64,000 bases of DNA, from positions 1 through 64,000 of the forward strand of contig JAHEZD010000002.1 of the NCBI GenBank assembly GCA_023251255.1, in the 5' to 3' direction. The notes beneath the pieces are model-generated. The model had not been told where the DNA came from, made no database searches, and saw only the letters and a program-made list of their open reading frames with translations. Shown piece by piece: positions 50,049 through 58,480 of this stretch (positions are counted from its first letter, which is position 1; the number at the start of each line of letters is the position of its first letter). The stretch is from Chitinophagaceae bacterium. GTDB lineage: Bacteria > Bacteroidota > Bacteroidia > Chitinophagales > Chitinophagaceae. A program made the position numbers and the translations under genes.

Positions 50049-51074
50049 ATGAAATACCAAGTTGGCGATGATATAATAGTGCTGCACAGCAATGAAGAAG
50101 GAAAAGTAGTGGAACTGATGAATGAAAAAATGGTGATGATCGAGGTTCGTGGTGTGAAGTTCCCTGCCTATATGGACCAGATTGACTTCCCCTATTTCTA
50201 CCGGTTCAGCAAGAAAAAAACGGTGGAGGAAAAAAAGCCGGCCAAAGTATTTATTGACGATATCCCAAGGGAGAAACCAAAGCCGAACAATGGTAAAGTA
50301 GCTGATGGTGTTTGGCTCTCATTTGTCCCGAAATTTGTGCTGGACGATTTCAATGACGAAGTAGTTGACTCATTGAAGATCCATCTGCTCAACAAAACTG
50401 GCAATGCTTTTAATTTTAGTTACCACCAACAGTTTTTAGGTGAAGATGCTTTTGTGCTGCAAAGTGAAGTGGCGGGCTTTCATGATTTTTACCTCCATGA
50501 TATCCCCTTTGCCTCGGTAAATGACAGTCCTTCTTTTTACATTGATTTTTCCTTGACCAATCCCGAAAAGAGGAAAGCCCCGCATTTCGAAACCTCATTG
50601 AAATTGAAACCAAAACAGGTTTTCCAGAAAATTGAGGAGATGAAGGAAAAAAACCAGCCAACCCTTTCCTACAAATTATTTGATACATACCCTGATAAAG
50701 TGGAGGAAGAAAAATTTGAACTTTCGGGCCTTGCAGCTAAAGGCTTCAAAGTATATGAAGCCAATAAAATACGTCAGAACCTTGAACCAGCAAGAACTGT
50801 GGTTGACCTGCATATAGAAAAGCTCACCAATGAATGGAAAGGGCTCAGCAATTTTGAAATACTCACCATTCAGTTGAAGGAATTTGAAAAATGGTTCGAC
50901 CTTGCCATAGCACATATACAGCCCAGCTTGATTGTGATACACGGTGTTGGAACTGGTAAGTTGAAAGATGAGATACATGAGATACTGAAAACAAAAAAGC
51001 AGGTACGTTATTTTGTGAACCAGTATGATGCAAGGTTTGGTTATGGTGCTACGGAGATATTTTTCCAGTATTAA
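50049..51074 (+). CDS. DUF2027 protein with C-terminal Smr domain
   Basis: 341 residues from ATG at 50049 (MKYQVGDDIIVLHSNEEGKVVELMNEKMVMIEVRGVKFPAYMDQIDFPYF); the longer frame upstream is not protein-like. The N-terminal part is the DUF2027 region; the linker is charged (VEEKKPAKVFIDDIPREKPK). The C-terminal Smr domain (about 245-341) has VVDLHIEKL, IVIHGVGTGKLKDEIHEIL and FGYGATEIFF, the DxH and HGxGxG motifs of MutS2/Smr nucleases. Possibly a nuclease or RNA-binding protein in rescue or recombination; no MutS2 ATPase present. Confidence 0.9.
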   Translation: MKYQVGDDIIVLHSNEEGKVVELMNEKMVMIEVRGVKFPAYMDQIDFPYFYRFSKKKTVEEKKPAKVFIDDIPREKPKPNNGKVADGVWLSFVPKFVLDDFNDEVVDSLKIHLLNKTGNAFNFSYHQQFLGEDAFVLQSEVAGFHDFYLHDIPFASVNDSPSFYIDFSLTNPEKRKAPHFETSLKLKPKQVFQKIEEMKEKNQPTLSYKLFDTYPDKVEEEKFELSGLAAKGFKVYEANKIRQNLEPARTVVDLHIEKLTNEWKGLSNFEILTIQLKEFEKWFDLAIAHIQPSLIVIHGVGTGKLKDEIHEILKTKKQVRYFVNQYDARFGYGATEIFFQY

Positions 51075-51111
51075 TATTGTTAATGCATGCTGGGTTAATC
51101 GAAGTAGGGCA

Positions 51112-51528
51112 TTATTGTTTCCTGTTCATTTTTATTTTTGGTGCAACCCCGTCAAACCTTACAGCTTCCTTCAATAATTTGATGATGGGCATTTCGTCTA
51201 TTTCTTCAGGTTCCATAAATATCTTGTAAAAAATCTGCTTGTTGGTTCCGTGCGTCAAGAAATGGTCTGCATCATTCAATTGGTTGCCGTACCAGAAGCC
51301 CAGCAGCACACCTTTTTTGATACCACCCCTTGGCACGGTTGATGGCCAGATGATGCAGATACCTTTTTTGCCATAAAAGAAAGGCACGTTGTACGATATT
51401 TTTTCCTTGCAATGGAGCGGCAGATTTTCCAATATGATCTGCCTCAGTACATCCACAATAATGCGTTCGTTTTCTGGAAGCATATCAAATAATTGTACAA
51501 GCGATTTTATTCTCGGAAAGCTGGCCAT
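51112..51528 (-). CDS. DUF1801 domain protein
   Basis: 138 residues from ATG at 51528 (MASFPRIKSLVQLFDMLPENERIIVDVLRQIILENLP); a TTG 36 bases earlier is possible but less likely. DUF1801 core seen in HCKEKISYNVPFFYGKKGICIIWPS, GIKKGVLLGFWYGNQLND and MPIIKLLKEAVRFDGVAPKIKM. Such proteins are small, cytoplasmic and of unknown function; some relate to the YdhG family. Convergent with the Smr gene. Confidence 0.85.
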   Translation of the reverse strand: MASFPRIKSLVQLFDMLPENERIIVDVLRQIILENLPLHCKEKISYNVPFFYGKKGICIIWPSTVPRGGIKKGVLLGFWYGNQLNDADHFLTHGTNKQIFYKIFMEPEEIDEMPIIKLLKEAVRFDGVAPKIKMNRKQ

Positions 51529-51771
51529 GTCATTGAAAATAGGATTTCCTTGGTAATGCCACAATAAAAACTCATTTATGGCTTCGTATGTAGTACAAAG
51601 TTTGCGGCCATCTATGGCGAATGAACGGGAACGGTTTGGCAGCAGGAAGATATACCTAAAAAAGTGTCAAATTAGATCCTGAGTTTGAAAATGACACATT
51701 TTCTGAAGGCCATATAGCGGAGCTTCCTTGATAGTCTCCCTAAAACAATCAATCGTTAACTGTTTTGCAGC

Positions 51772-51779
51772 TATTTTTG
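51772..51779 (+). promoter_or_regulatory. rnpB promoter element
   Basis: TATTTTTG matches TAnnTTTG and lies six bases before the first paired base of the rnpB P1 stem, the expected distance to the transcription start. Confidence 0.7.
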
Positions 51780-51783
51780 CTCA

Positions 51784-52149
51784 GCTACAAGCCCGGACCA
51801 TCGCTTTCAATTTATTGAATGAGGAAAGTCTGGACAGTATAGGGCAATCCACTGGTGAACAGCCAGGTCCCGTTACAACGGGAACAGAAAGTGCCACAGA
51901 AAATAACCGCCCCGATTTATTGGGGTAAGGGTGAAAATGTAGGGTAAGAGCCTACGATGTACAGTAGCAATATTGCACATGGGTAAACCTTGGGTACTGT
52001 AATGCCACGTATAGAAACCTTTGAAGGCGGCCCGTTTGAGTTTGCGCAAGCGAACAGGTTTCAGGGTAGGCAGCAGGACTGCAGTAGCAATGTTGCAGCT
52101 AGATAAATGATGGTCTAGAAACAAAATCCGGCTTATGAGGTTTGTAGTT
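51784..52149 (+). ncRNA. rnpB: RNase P RNA
   Basis: Catalytic RNA of ribonuclease P, bacterial type A. Signature segments in order: GAGGAAAGTCTGGAC (51821-51835), ACAGAAAGTGCCACAG, AAATAACCGCC, GGTAAGGGTGAAAATGTAGGG and AAGAGCCTAC, and near the 3' end AGATAAATGATGGTC and ACAAAATCCGGCTTAT. The P1 helix forms from CTACAAGCC (51785-51793) and GGTTTGTAG (52139-52147), followed by TTTTT. Exact ends are set from P1 and may be off by a few bases. Frames on the opposite strand in this region are shadows. Confidence 0.95.
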
Positions 52150-52246
52150 TTTATGTCATGTTGAGTTTTCCAAAACATTGCGGTATACTAACCAGTATAT
52201 TGCGTGCAGTTGGCAAATTCAATATGGCATATTTTTTTAGGCCGGC

Positions 52247-53002
52247 CTATTCATAAGAAGCAATGATCCCTTTTAAAGCGTTTAGCATCTGCAATTGTTG
52301 CTCCATGTGCCCTTCCTGGGCTTCGACATTGATATAAGGAATATGTTTCCTGCTGCAATAAATGGAGAGTGATCCCTCGTCGTTGAAGCCTTTTGCCTTT
52401 TGCAGCACCGCATTTATCTTTTGTTGCTTCAAATAGCTGAAGACTTTTTGCTCCGTGGTGTACACAAAATCATCGGCATCCATTTTTGTGTTCACGTAAA
52501 CATCGGCAGCATTAATGGCTTCGTTTCCCCCCTTGGTATAGCTCAATACAGAAAATTCATTGTTGGTATTGTTGTGCATGGCAATGATGAGTTTTGGATG
52601 CGCCATCAAAGCCAATATACTATCTGCAAATTTTTGTGTTTCCTTTTCTGCCTCGGTACTATAGGCTCCGTTTTTTTTAAGCGTATGTTTGATTCCTGCA
52701 GAAGTAAATATCCTGTTGGGGTCAACTTTATGGTGCATATTGTTGAAGCCGAAACTTACATAACGGACTTCGCCATGCAATAGCTGCAATAAACTGCCAC
52801 CCTGCTTTTGAAGGTATTCCGTTGCGGCCCCGATACTGGTGGTTTCGTTGGAATGGAGGTTAATAAAATAAATGCCCTCATGTGCCGGTGAAAAAAAAGT
52901 TTGGTGCAGTTGAAGGGAACTATCACCTAGTGTACAGGTTCTTATTGCTACTTGCGCAGCAGCCAATTTTACCAGCAGCAATAAAAAAAGTATTTTCGGC
53001 AT
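52247..53002 (-). CDS. Secreted protein, possible M14/AstE-like zinc hydrolase
   Basis: 251 residues. Signal peptide MPKILFLLLLVKLAAAQ. Visible: GIYFINLHSNETTSIGAA with H-S-N-E, a spacing like the HxxE zinc motif of M14/AstE enzymes; KLIIAMHNNTNNEFSV with a possible third His ligand; and YINVEAQEGHMEQQ with a possible catalytic Glu. No family was assigned with confidence, so a zinc carboxypeptidase or deacylase role is only inferred. It is convergent toward rnpB and stands alone. Confidence 0.68.
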   Translation of the reverse strand: MPKILFLLLLVKLAAAQVAIRTCTLGDSSLQLHQTFFSPAHEGIYFINLHSNETTSIGAATEYLQKQGGSLLQLLHGEVRYVSFGFNNMHHKVDPNRIFTSAGIKHTLKKNGAYSTEAEKETQKFADSILALMAHPKLIIAMHNNTNNEFSVLSYTKGGNEAINAADVYVNTKMDADDFVYTTEQKVFSYLKQQKINAVLQKAKGFNDEGSLSIYCSRKHIPYINVEAQEGHMEQQLQMLNALKGIIASYE

Positions 53003-53277
53003 GGGGTGAAGATAGCGAAGTCCATAAAATGTGCAATGGACAAGCTTGGAGCAAATAGTGTTGCAGTAATTACCCGGCTGGTCAGTTTTACCGATTGTAT
53101 AAAGTCAATAAGGTATTGATATAGCCGTAAAGGAAATTGGCCGCTTAAAATGAGACCGGGAGAAATGTGCCAAAAAAATAATCGATTTTTAAAATGACAC
53201 CTTTTTTAAAGGTGGAAAGTCTGGAGGTTTTCAAGGGGCCTAGCACTAATCATACTAATTGAGAATGAAAAAATAAC

Positions 53278-53688
53278 ATGACCAAAAATCAATTGCTTCA
53301 AGAACTTCAACGTGAAACTTATGTAATGTTAAAGCCTTCTGCTTTGCATGGCATTGGTGTGTTTGCTATACGTGATATCCCAAAAGGCTGCCGCAATATG
53401 TTTTCCAAAGGGGTGGGTGAATGGATAAGAGTTCCCCGAACGGAAATAGATGCCTTGCCACAGTATTCAAAGGATTTGGTGGAGAATTTCTGTTTGTACG
53501 ACGAAGAAAATTATTTCATTCCGGACTATGGTTTCAAGCTGATGGACCTAGTAGTGTACTTGAACCATTCGGACAGTCCCAATATTGTTTCCATCAACGA
53601 AGGGGAATATTTTGAAGCCATCCGTGAGATAAAAACAGGGGAGGAGCTATTGGTGGATTATGGAGAACTGGTGGATGGTAAGGAATAA
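53278..53688 (+). CDS. Small SET domain protein-lysine methyltransferase-like protein
   Basis: 136 residues, SET domain only. Motifs: SALHGIGVFAIRDIPKG (SAM-binding loop), then a region with FSKGVGEWIRVPRTEID, DLVVYLNHSDSPNIVSINEGEYFEAI (the NH motif) and IKTGEELLVDYGEL (terminal Tyr). These are the key SET elements, so a protein or small-molecule lysine methyltransferase is plausible, but targets are unknown in bacteria. ATG at 53278. The transporter gene follows after 40 bases. Confidence 0.9.
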   Translation: MTKNQLLQELQRETYVMLKPSALHGIGVFAIRDIPKGCRNMFSKGVGEWIRVPRTEIDALPQYSKDLVENFCLYDEENYFIPDYGFKLMDLVVYLNHSDSPNIVSINEGEYFEAIREIKTGEELLVDYGELVDGKE

Positions 53689-53728
53689 ACAGGCTCCGGG
53701 ATAAGGATTTAAAACGATATTGCAGTAC

Positions 53729-55066
53729 ATGCGAAAAGCGCCGCTTCCATTTTCCAAACAGGTTACCTATGCCTTTGGCATGATGGGCTGGAGCATCATG
53801 ATCAACCTTATTAGTGTAATCCTGGTTTACTTGTATGCACCACCTATTGGTAGCGGTTTCCCCTTGTTCATCACCCAAGCAGTCCTGTTCGGGCTTTTCA
53901 ACACGATTGCCATCATCACAGCAAGTGGAAGGCTGATAGATGCTGTATGTGACCCATTGATTGCACAGTTCAGCGACAGCAGCAAAAATCCCAAAGGCAG
54001 GAGAACACCTTTCATGAAATGGGCCATTATTCCTTCACTGGTTTTTTGTTCATTGATTTTTCATCCATTACACCAATACCAGAGCAATGTGAATGTTGTA
54101 TGGCTTGCATTGATGCTGGTGGGCTTTTATATTTCCTCCACTTCGTACATCATTCCCTACAATGCCTTGCTTCCGGAGCTGGCACATGGCTCTGCGGAAA
54201 AAGTAAAACTGGCCACCTGGCAATCTGTTGGCTATGTAGTGGGTATTGGCGTGGCTTCCAACGCTTTCAATATTACTGGTGTGTTGCAACATGGCCTGCA
54301 CCTTTCATCAAGGTTGGCAGCTTTGCAATTAACTGTTGCCTTGTTGTCATTATTTGCTGCCATGTGCATGGCCATTGCTGCTTTTGGCATCGATGAAAAG
54401 AAATATTCCCATAGCGTTCCGAGCGCTGTGCCCTTAAAGCAAGCATTGAAACAAACACTGTCCAACAGGAATTTCATCTATTTTATTGTGGCCGATTTTT
54501 CCTACTTTATTGCAGTAACCATCATCACTTCTGGGATACTGTATTTTTTAAGTGTGCTGCTGCAGCTTCCTGAAGCCATGGGCAATAAGCTGATGATAAC
54601 AATGGTACTAGTGTCCTTCTTCTTTTATCCAATCGTGAATTATTTATCGGGCAGAATTGGAAAGAAAAAAATCGTCATCGTTTCCTTGCTGATCCTGTCA
54701 GCCGTATTTGCAGGTATTTATTTTCTGGGCAAGGTAAACATGGACCCAGCAACGCAGATTTATCTATTGATCATCATTGCAGCCATTCCTGTGGCATCAT
54801 TGAACATTCTGCCCAACGCCATCCTTTCCGAAATAATTGAAGAAGACAGCCAACAAACGGGCAGCAAGAAGGAAGCCATCTATTTTGCTGTGCGGTATTT
54901 CTTCGTGAAGATTGCCCAAACAGTGGGCATTGCATTGTTTGCCATGTTCCTGATTTATGGCAAGGATGTGCACCATGATTTCGGGGTGCGGTTAAACGGC
55001 ATCCTTGGGTTTGCGCTTTGTGTAATGGCCGCTATTGTTTTTTCGAGGTTCAAAGAGAAAAGATGA
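53729..55066 (+). CDS. GPH/MFS-type sugar:cation symporter
   Basis: 445 residues, about 12 transmembrane helices. Opens with a polar MRKAPLPFSKQVTYAFGMMGWSIMINLISVILVYLY, then GRLIDAVCDPLIAQFSDSSKNPKGRRTPFMKW, the signature DP-x-IGxxSDR-like loop of the glycoside-pentoside-hexuronide family. Later GMGNKLMITMVLVS and SLNILPNAILSEIIEEDSQQTGSKKEAIYFAVRYFFVKIAQ continue it. Likely imports a sugar or oligosaccharide with a cation. ATG at 53729; a TTG nine bases earlier is possible. Follows the SET gene by 40 bases. Confidence 0.93.
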   Translation: MRKAPLPFSKQVTYAFGMMGWSIMINLISVILVYLYAPPIGSGFPLFITQAVLFGLFNTIAIITASGRLIDAVCDPLIAQFSDSSKNPKGRRTPFMKWAIIPSLVFCSLIFHPLHQYQSNVNVVWLALMLVGFYISSTSYIIPYNALLPELAHGSAEKVKLATWQSVGYVVGIGVASNAFNITGVLQHGLHLSSRLAALQLTVALLSLFAAMCMAIAAFGIDEKKYSHSVPSAVPLKQALKQTLSNRNFIYFIVADFSYFIAVTIITSGILYFLSVLLQLPEAMGNKLMITMVLVSFFFYPIVNYLSGRIGKKKIVIVSLLILSAVFAGIYFLGKVNMDPATQIYLLIIIAAIPVASLNILPNAILSEIIEEDSQQTGSKKEAIYFAVRYFFVKIAQTVGIALFAMFLIYGKDVHHDFGVRLNGILGFALCVMAAIVFSRFKEKR

Positions 55067-55406
55067 TTTGTTTGACGGGGACGCTTTCCATCAACGTTGG
55101 TAGAAGCACAAATCGTCCCTACGGAACGAACAGCACCGTATCTAGCCATTTCAGCTACCCATATAATATCCCGATGGGACGAATAAATTCCATCATTGCT
55201 GGTCAACAGTGTATGTTTCATGGGAACGTTTTGTGCAGTCGCATTTCCCGGGTTATTTTCCAATAATGTATAACATGAAAATAGGTGTTGCTGTTTTTCC
55301 AAAACGTCGCAGCGGCATTAGCTTAATATATTGGCCATGTTGAAGGCGCCTGCCACTGACAGCACCTTCAACATGGCCTTATCATATTCTAATTCTAGAC
55401 AGTCTC
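55067..55406. other. Intergenic with REP-like pieces and terminator
   Basis: No gene. From 55077 to about 55215 there are REP-like fragments (ATCGTCCCTACGG near 55109; CCGATGGGACGAA near 55172) resembling a piece of the element at 6202-6266. The terminator at 55333-55378 follows. Confidence 0.5.
55333..55378 (-). terminator. Terminator after desaturase gene
   Basis: Perfect 14-bp stem GGCCATGTTGAAGG / CCTTCAACATGGCC with an 18-base loop that itself has a 3-bp CTG/CAG stem. Read on the reverse strand it ends near AATATATT. Located 28 bases past the desaturase stop. Confidence 0.7.
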
Positions 55407-56132
55407 TTATTTTTTCAGGTGGATAATCTTCACCTTATTCAGGAATAGAATAACGGGGTAGGTAGGGTCAAATTCGTACCATTTTTTTGCGAAGTTGATG
55501 CTATTGGGGCTTTTGTGGTGGTTGTTCTGCATCAGTTCGCCCATGAGGAAGATATCAATGGGCATGGTATTCTTGCTGTGGTCATGGTTCTCAAAATTGG
55601 AGTAACCGTATTTATGACCGCACCAGTTTACAATGGCCCCATGAACAGGCCCCATGAAAAAATGGATGGGCAGCAAAAGGAACATCCACCATTGCGTGGC
55701 AAAAAAGCAATAAAAAGTTACATAGCCTGCGCCAAATAAAATCCGCACTACCCATGAATCGCTCACTTTGTCCATGAACTTCCATTCAGGATAATTGCCA
55801 CGGAACGCTTTCTCCGGTTCCAAATTATATTTTGCATAGCCCAAATAGATTTCTTTGGTACGCATGGTCATATGCCATACATCCTTGAAGAAATGCGGTG
55901 AGTGTGGGTCCTTTTCCGTATCGCTATAAGCATGGTGCATCCGGTGCATGATGGCATAGGCCCTGGGGTTCAGGAATGATGCACCTTGCACCATAATCGT
56001 GAAACCATAAAAGAAGCGCTCCCAAAATTTGTTCATGGAAAACATTTTATGCGATGCATACCTGTGCAGGAAAAATGTTTGGCAAAAAAGCGAAAGGAAC
56101 CAATGGACCAAAAAGAAAATCAATACTGCCAT
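55407..56132 (-). CDS. Acyl-CoA/acyl-lipid desaturase
   Basis: Di-iron fatty-acid desaturase, 241 residues with hydrophobic segments. Three His boxes are visible: HRYASH near residue 23, HRMHHAYSD near residue 62, and a C-terminal HDHSKN/NNHHKSPN pair near residues 184-206. These match membrane delta-9-type desaturases that introduce double bases into acyl chains, so it affects membrane fluidity. ATG at 56132; the frame continues upstream without ATG to a stop, so no longer start exists except non-ATG codons. Transcribed divergently from the sensor kinase. Confidence 0.9.
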   Translation of the reverse strand: MAVLIFFLVHWFLSLFCQTFFLHRYASHKMFSMNKFWERFFYGFTIMVQGASFLNPRAYAIMHRMHHAYSDTEKDPHSPHFFKDVWHMTMRTKEIYLGYAKYNLEPEKAFRGNYPEWKFMDKVSDSWVVRILFGAGYVTFYCFFATQWWMFLLLPIHFFMGPVHGAIVNWCGHKYGYSNFENHDHSKNTMPIDIFLMGELMQNNHHKSPNSINFAKKWYEFDPTYPVILFLNKVKIIHLKK

Positions 56133-56431
56133 AATAAACCAACTGTTGAAGTAGTTACGAGAAAAAATGTGTGCAAAGATGCCGGAAAAGGCATTACAAG
56201 CAGTTTACTATTGCTGGGAAGCAATTTCTGCATTAATAGGGAAGATGGTCAGGGGGATTTTTGTGGGAAGTGTTCAACAGTGCGTCGAATGAATCCACCT
56301 CTTCTGAGACTATAAATCAAACCTCAGATTAAAGTAAAACAAAAATTGGACAATCCTTTCCTCCTCTGCCGCTTCAATGCCCAATATGGCTGCTTTATCC
56401 CGTTTCCGATTACCGTCAATAATAAAGCAAA
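56133..56431. other. Intergenic between desaturase and sensor kinase
   Basis: No gene found. The desaturase frame extends about 25 codons upstream without ATG. A weak reverse-strand -7-like CATCTTTG is near 56174-56181. The kinase promoter follows at 56432. Confidence 0.45.
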
Positions 56432-56439
56432 TACTTTTG
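56432..56439 (+). promoter_or_regulatory. Promoter element of sensor kinase gene
   Basis: TACTTTTG matches TAnnTTTG and ends five bases before the ATG at 56445. Suggests a leaderless or near-leaderless transcript. Confidence 0.55.
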
Positions 56440-56444
56440 TATGT

Positions 56445-57479
56445 ATGGCAAGACTCCTTCCAATCAAGAACCTGGTCAAACTAAATTGGACAATATCATT
56501 CATGACATCCATTTTAGTGGTTATTTTTTTTGTGGCCATTACGCATGATTTGCCGGATGCAGCCATTCGTTTCCTGCAAACTTTTTTGTTTATGTGCATG
56601 ACCAGCTTTTGCAATCTGGTCTTTTTGATCAGGTTCTCAAAAGGGAAACGTGATTCGGACAGGTATTCAAAGATTAAATTCTGCTTGTGCAGCTACTTCT
56701 GTTCGGTTATCATTTGGATCCTGGCCAGGACCTTGTATTCTGCCCTGACCGGTCTACAGTGGGAAGGGGAGGGAAGCCATGTTTACCGGGCCTATATGCT
56801 AGCAGTGCTTGCCGTTTGGGTGCTCAACACATTTATCCTCATTCTGCAGCAACTCGTTGTTCTCCAGCACAGGAAAGCACAAAGTGAAATTGAGAACCTG
56901 CAGCTGCAAACCAGTATGAGCGAAACTGCCAACCTGTTATTGCGGCAGCAGGTCCATCCACATTTTTTGTTCAACGCATTGAACACCATTAAGTCCCTTT
57001 ATAAAAAAGACCTTCAGCAAGGGGAGGATTACTTGGTACACTTGGCAAACTTTTTAAGGGTATCCATTTCAAACTATACCACGGAGACCACTTTAATAAG
57101 GAACGAGATGGAGTTTTGCATGGATTACCTGCAGATGCAGAAAATACGTTTTGGTGATGCGCTGGGTTACTCAATTGCCATTCCTGAACAAATATGCCAA
57201 ACCAAGTACCTGCCTTTTTTTTCCTTGCAGCCTTTGATTGAAAATGCACTGAAACATAATGAACTTACCGAAGAGCGGCCTATATTGATTACCATTAAAG
57301 AAGAAAATGGCTACCTGCTTGTCTCCAATAATTTGCAGTTAAGGGGCTACAAGGAAATTTCTACTGGTCAGGGCTTACCGAATTTGACCGAACGTTACCG
57401 CTTATTGGGTGCAGAAGAAATTGTCATTAGGTCAGATAATTACTTTTTTACCGTGAGCATAAAAATACTGGATAAATGA
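56445..57479 (+). CDS. Sensor histidine kinase, LytS/YehU type
   Basis: 344 residues from ATG at 56445 (MARLLPIKNLVKLNWTISFM); the TTG 99 bases upstream gives a poor N terminus. Four transmembrane segments in the first ~160 residues (e.g. ILVVIFFVAITHDLP, TFLFMCMTSFCNLVFLI, FCSVIIWILARTLYSAL, MLAVLAVWVLNTFILILQQLVVL), a coiled coil (HRKAQSEIENLQLQTSMSE), then LLRQQVHPHFLFNALNTIKSL with the phosphorylated His, and an HATPase with LQPLIENALKH and GQGLPNLTERY. It overlaps its response regulator by four bases. Confidence 0.95.
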   Translation: MARLLPIKNLVKLNWTISFMTSILVVIFFVAITHDLPDAAIRFLQTFLFMCMTSFCNLVFLIRFSKGKRDSDRYSKIKFCLCSYFCSVIIWILARTLYSALTGLQWEGEGSHVYRAYMLAVLAVWVLNTFILILQQLVVLQHRKAQSEIENLQLQTSMSETANLLLRQQVHPHFLFNALNTIKSLYKKDLQQGEDYLVHLANFLRVSISNYTTETTLIRNEMEFCMDYLQMQKIRFGDALGYSIAIPEQICQTKYLPFFSLQPLIENALKHNELTEERPILITIKEENGYLLVSNNLQLRGYKEISTGQGLPNLTERYRLLGAEEIVIRSDNYFFTVSIKILDK

Positions 57480-58243
57480 AAGTAGTTATTATAGAAGATG
57501 AACGGCTAACTGCCGAGGACCTGATCCAGACCATCAGGCAAGTGGACCCCACTTTGGAAATTGTGGCAACAGTGAAATCAGTAAATGAGGGGCTGACCTA
57601 TTTCAGATCCAATCCTTCACCGGATCTAATATTTAGTGACATACAATTGGGCGATGGGCTCAGTTTCGAAATCTTGAACAATCTACATGTACCGGTAATA
57701 TTTTGCACTGCTTATGATGAGTATGCATTGAATGCATTCAAGGTAAATGGTATAGATTATATATTGAAGCCTTTTACAACAGCATCCGTTAAGGCAGCAT
57801 TGCAGAAATTCAAGAACCTTACCCAAGTCAAGCAGGATGAAATAACAAGGCAGCATGAATCCATCAAGCGCTTGTTCCTGGATTCAAGAGCAACAAAAGT
57901 TTCCTCCTTGCTGATACATTTCAAGGATACCATATTCCCCGTAAAAATTGAGGAAATTGCATTGTTCCGCTTGGAGAATGATATTGTCTATTTATTGACA
58001 TTTGATAAAACAACTCATTACCCCAATAAAAGCCTCGAGGAATTGGAAGATATTGTTGGTGATCGTTTTTTCAGGGTCAACCGTCAATACTTGATTAATA
58101 GGAAGGCCATTATCAATGCATCCAGTTTGTTTTCCAGGAAACTGTCCCTCAGTGTTTCTGTTCCTGTAAAGGAAAGCATTACCATTAGTAGGGAAAAATC
58201 CTCCCTTTTCCTTAAATGGCTATCAGGAGAAACAATTCTTTAA
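57476..58243 (+). CDS. LytTR family response regulator
   Basis: 255 residues. Receiver domain: MKVVIIEDERLTAEDL with acidic residues, phosphorylated Asp in DLIFSDIQLGDGLS (near residue 57), conserved Thr in VIFCTAYDEYALNAFKVNGIDYILKPF with the Lys. The C-terminal LytTR DNA-binding domain runs from about 150: VKIEEIALFRLENDIVYLLTF, YPNKSLEELEDIVGDRFFRVNRQYLINRKAI. ATG overlaps the kinase stop (ATGA). A classic two-gene pair. Likely regulates the outer-membrane-like gene downstream or surface genes elsewhere. Confidence 0.96.
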   Translation: MKVVIIEDERLTAEDLIQTIRQVDPTLEIVATVKSVNEGLTYFRSNPSPDLIFSDIQLGDGLSFEILNNLHVPVIFCTAYDEYALNAFKVNGIDYILKPFTTASVKAALQKFKNLTQVKQDEITRQHESIKRLFLDSRATKVSSLLIHFKDTIFPVKIEEIALFRLENDIVYLLTFDKTTHYPNKSLEELEDIVGDRFFRVNRQYLINRKAIINASSLFSRKLSLSVSVPVKESITISREKSSLFLKWLSGETIL

Positions 58244-58480
58244 GGGCCATACACTTTCAAATAGCTTGGCTGCTGAAAGCAGCAATTACTCTATATGGTA
58301 AAAGCGGTGTTCACCATATCAGGAATTTGACGCCTCAGTCCCTATTTTGCCTGCTTCGGCCCCAAACCTGGTGCCTATCCGATTTCCAATCTTCAATTTT
58401 GGTTTTCGGAAATCGCCATCTATCCTAATAGGAACATGGGGAACACACCGAACTATTCACAATTTCATCTTATACATGTT

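Noticed and set aside
51873-52178. 101-codon reverse frame
   Set aside because: Lies inside rnpB, whose RNA signature is clear.
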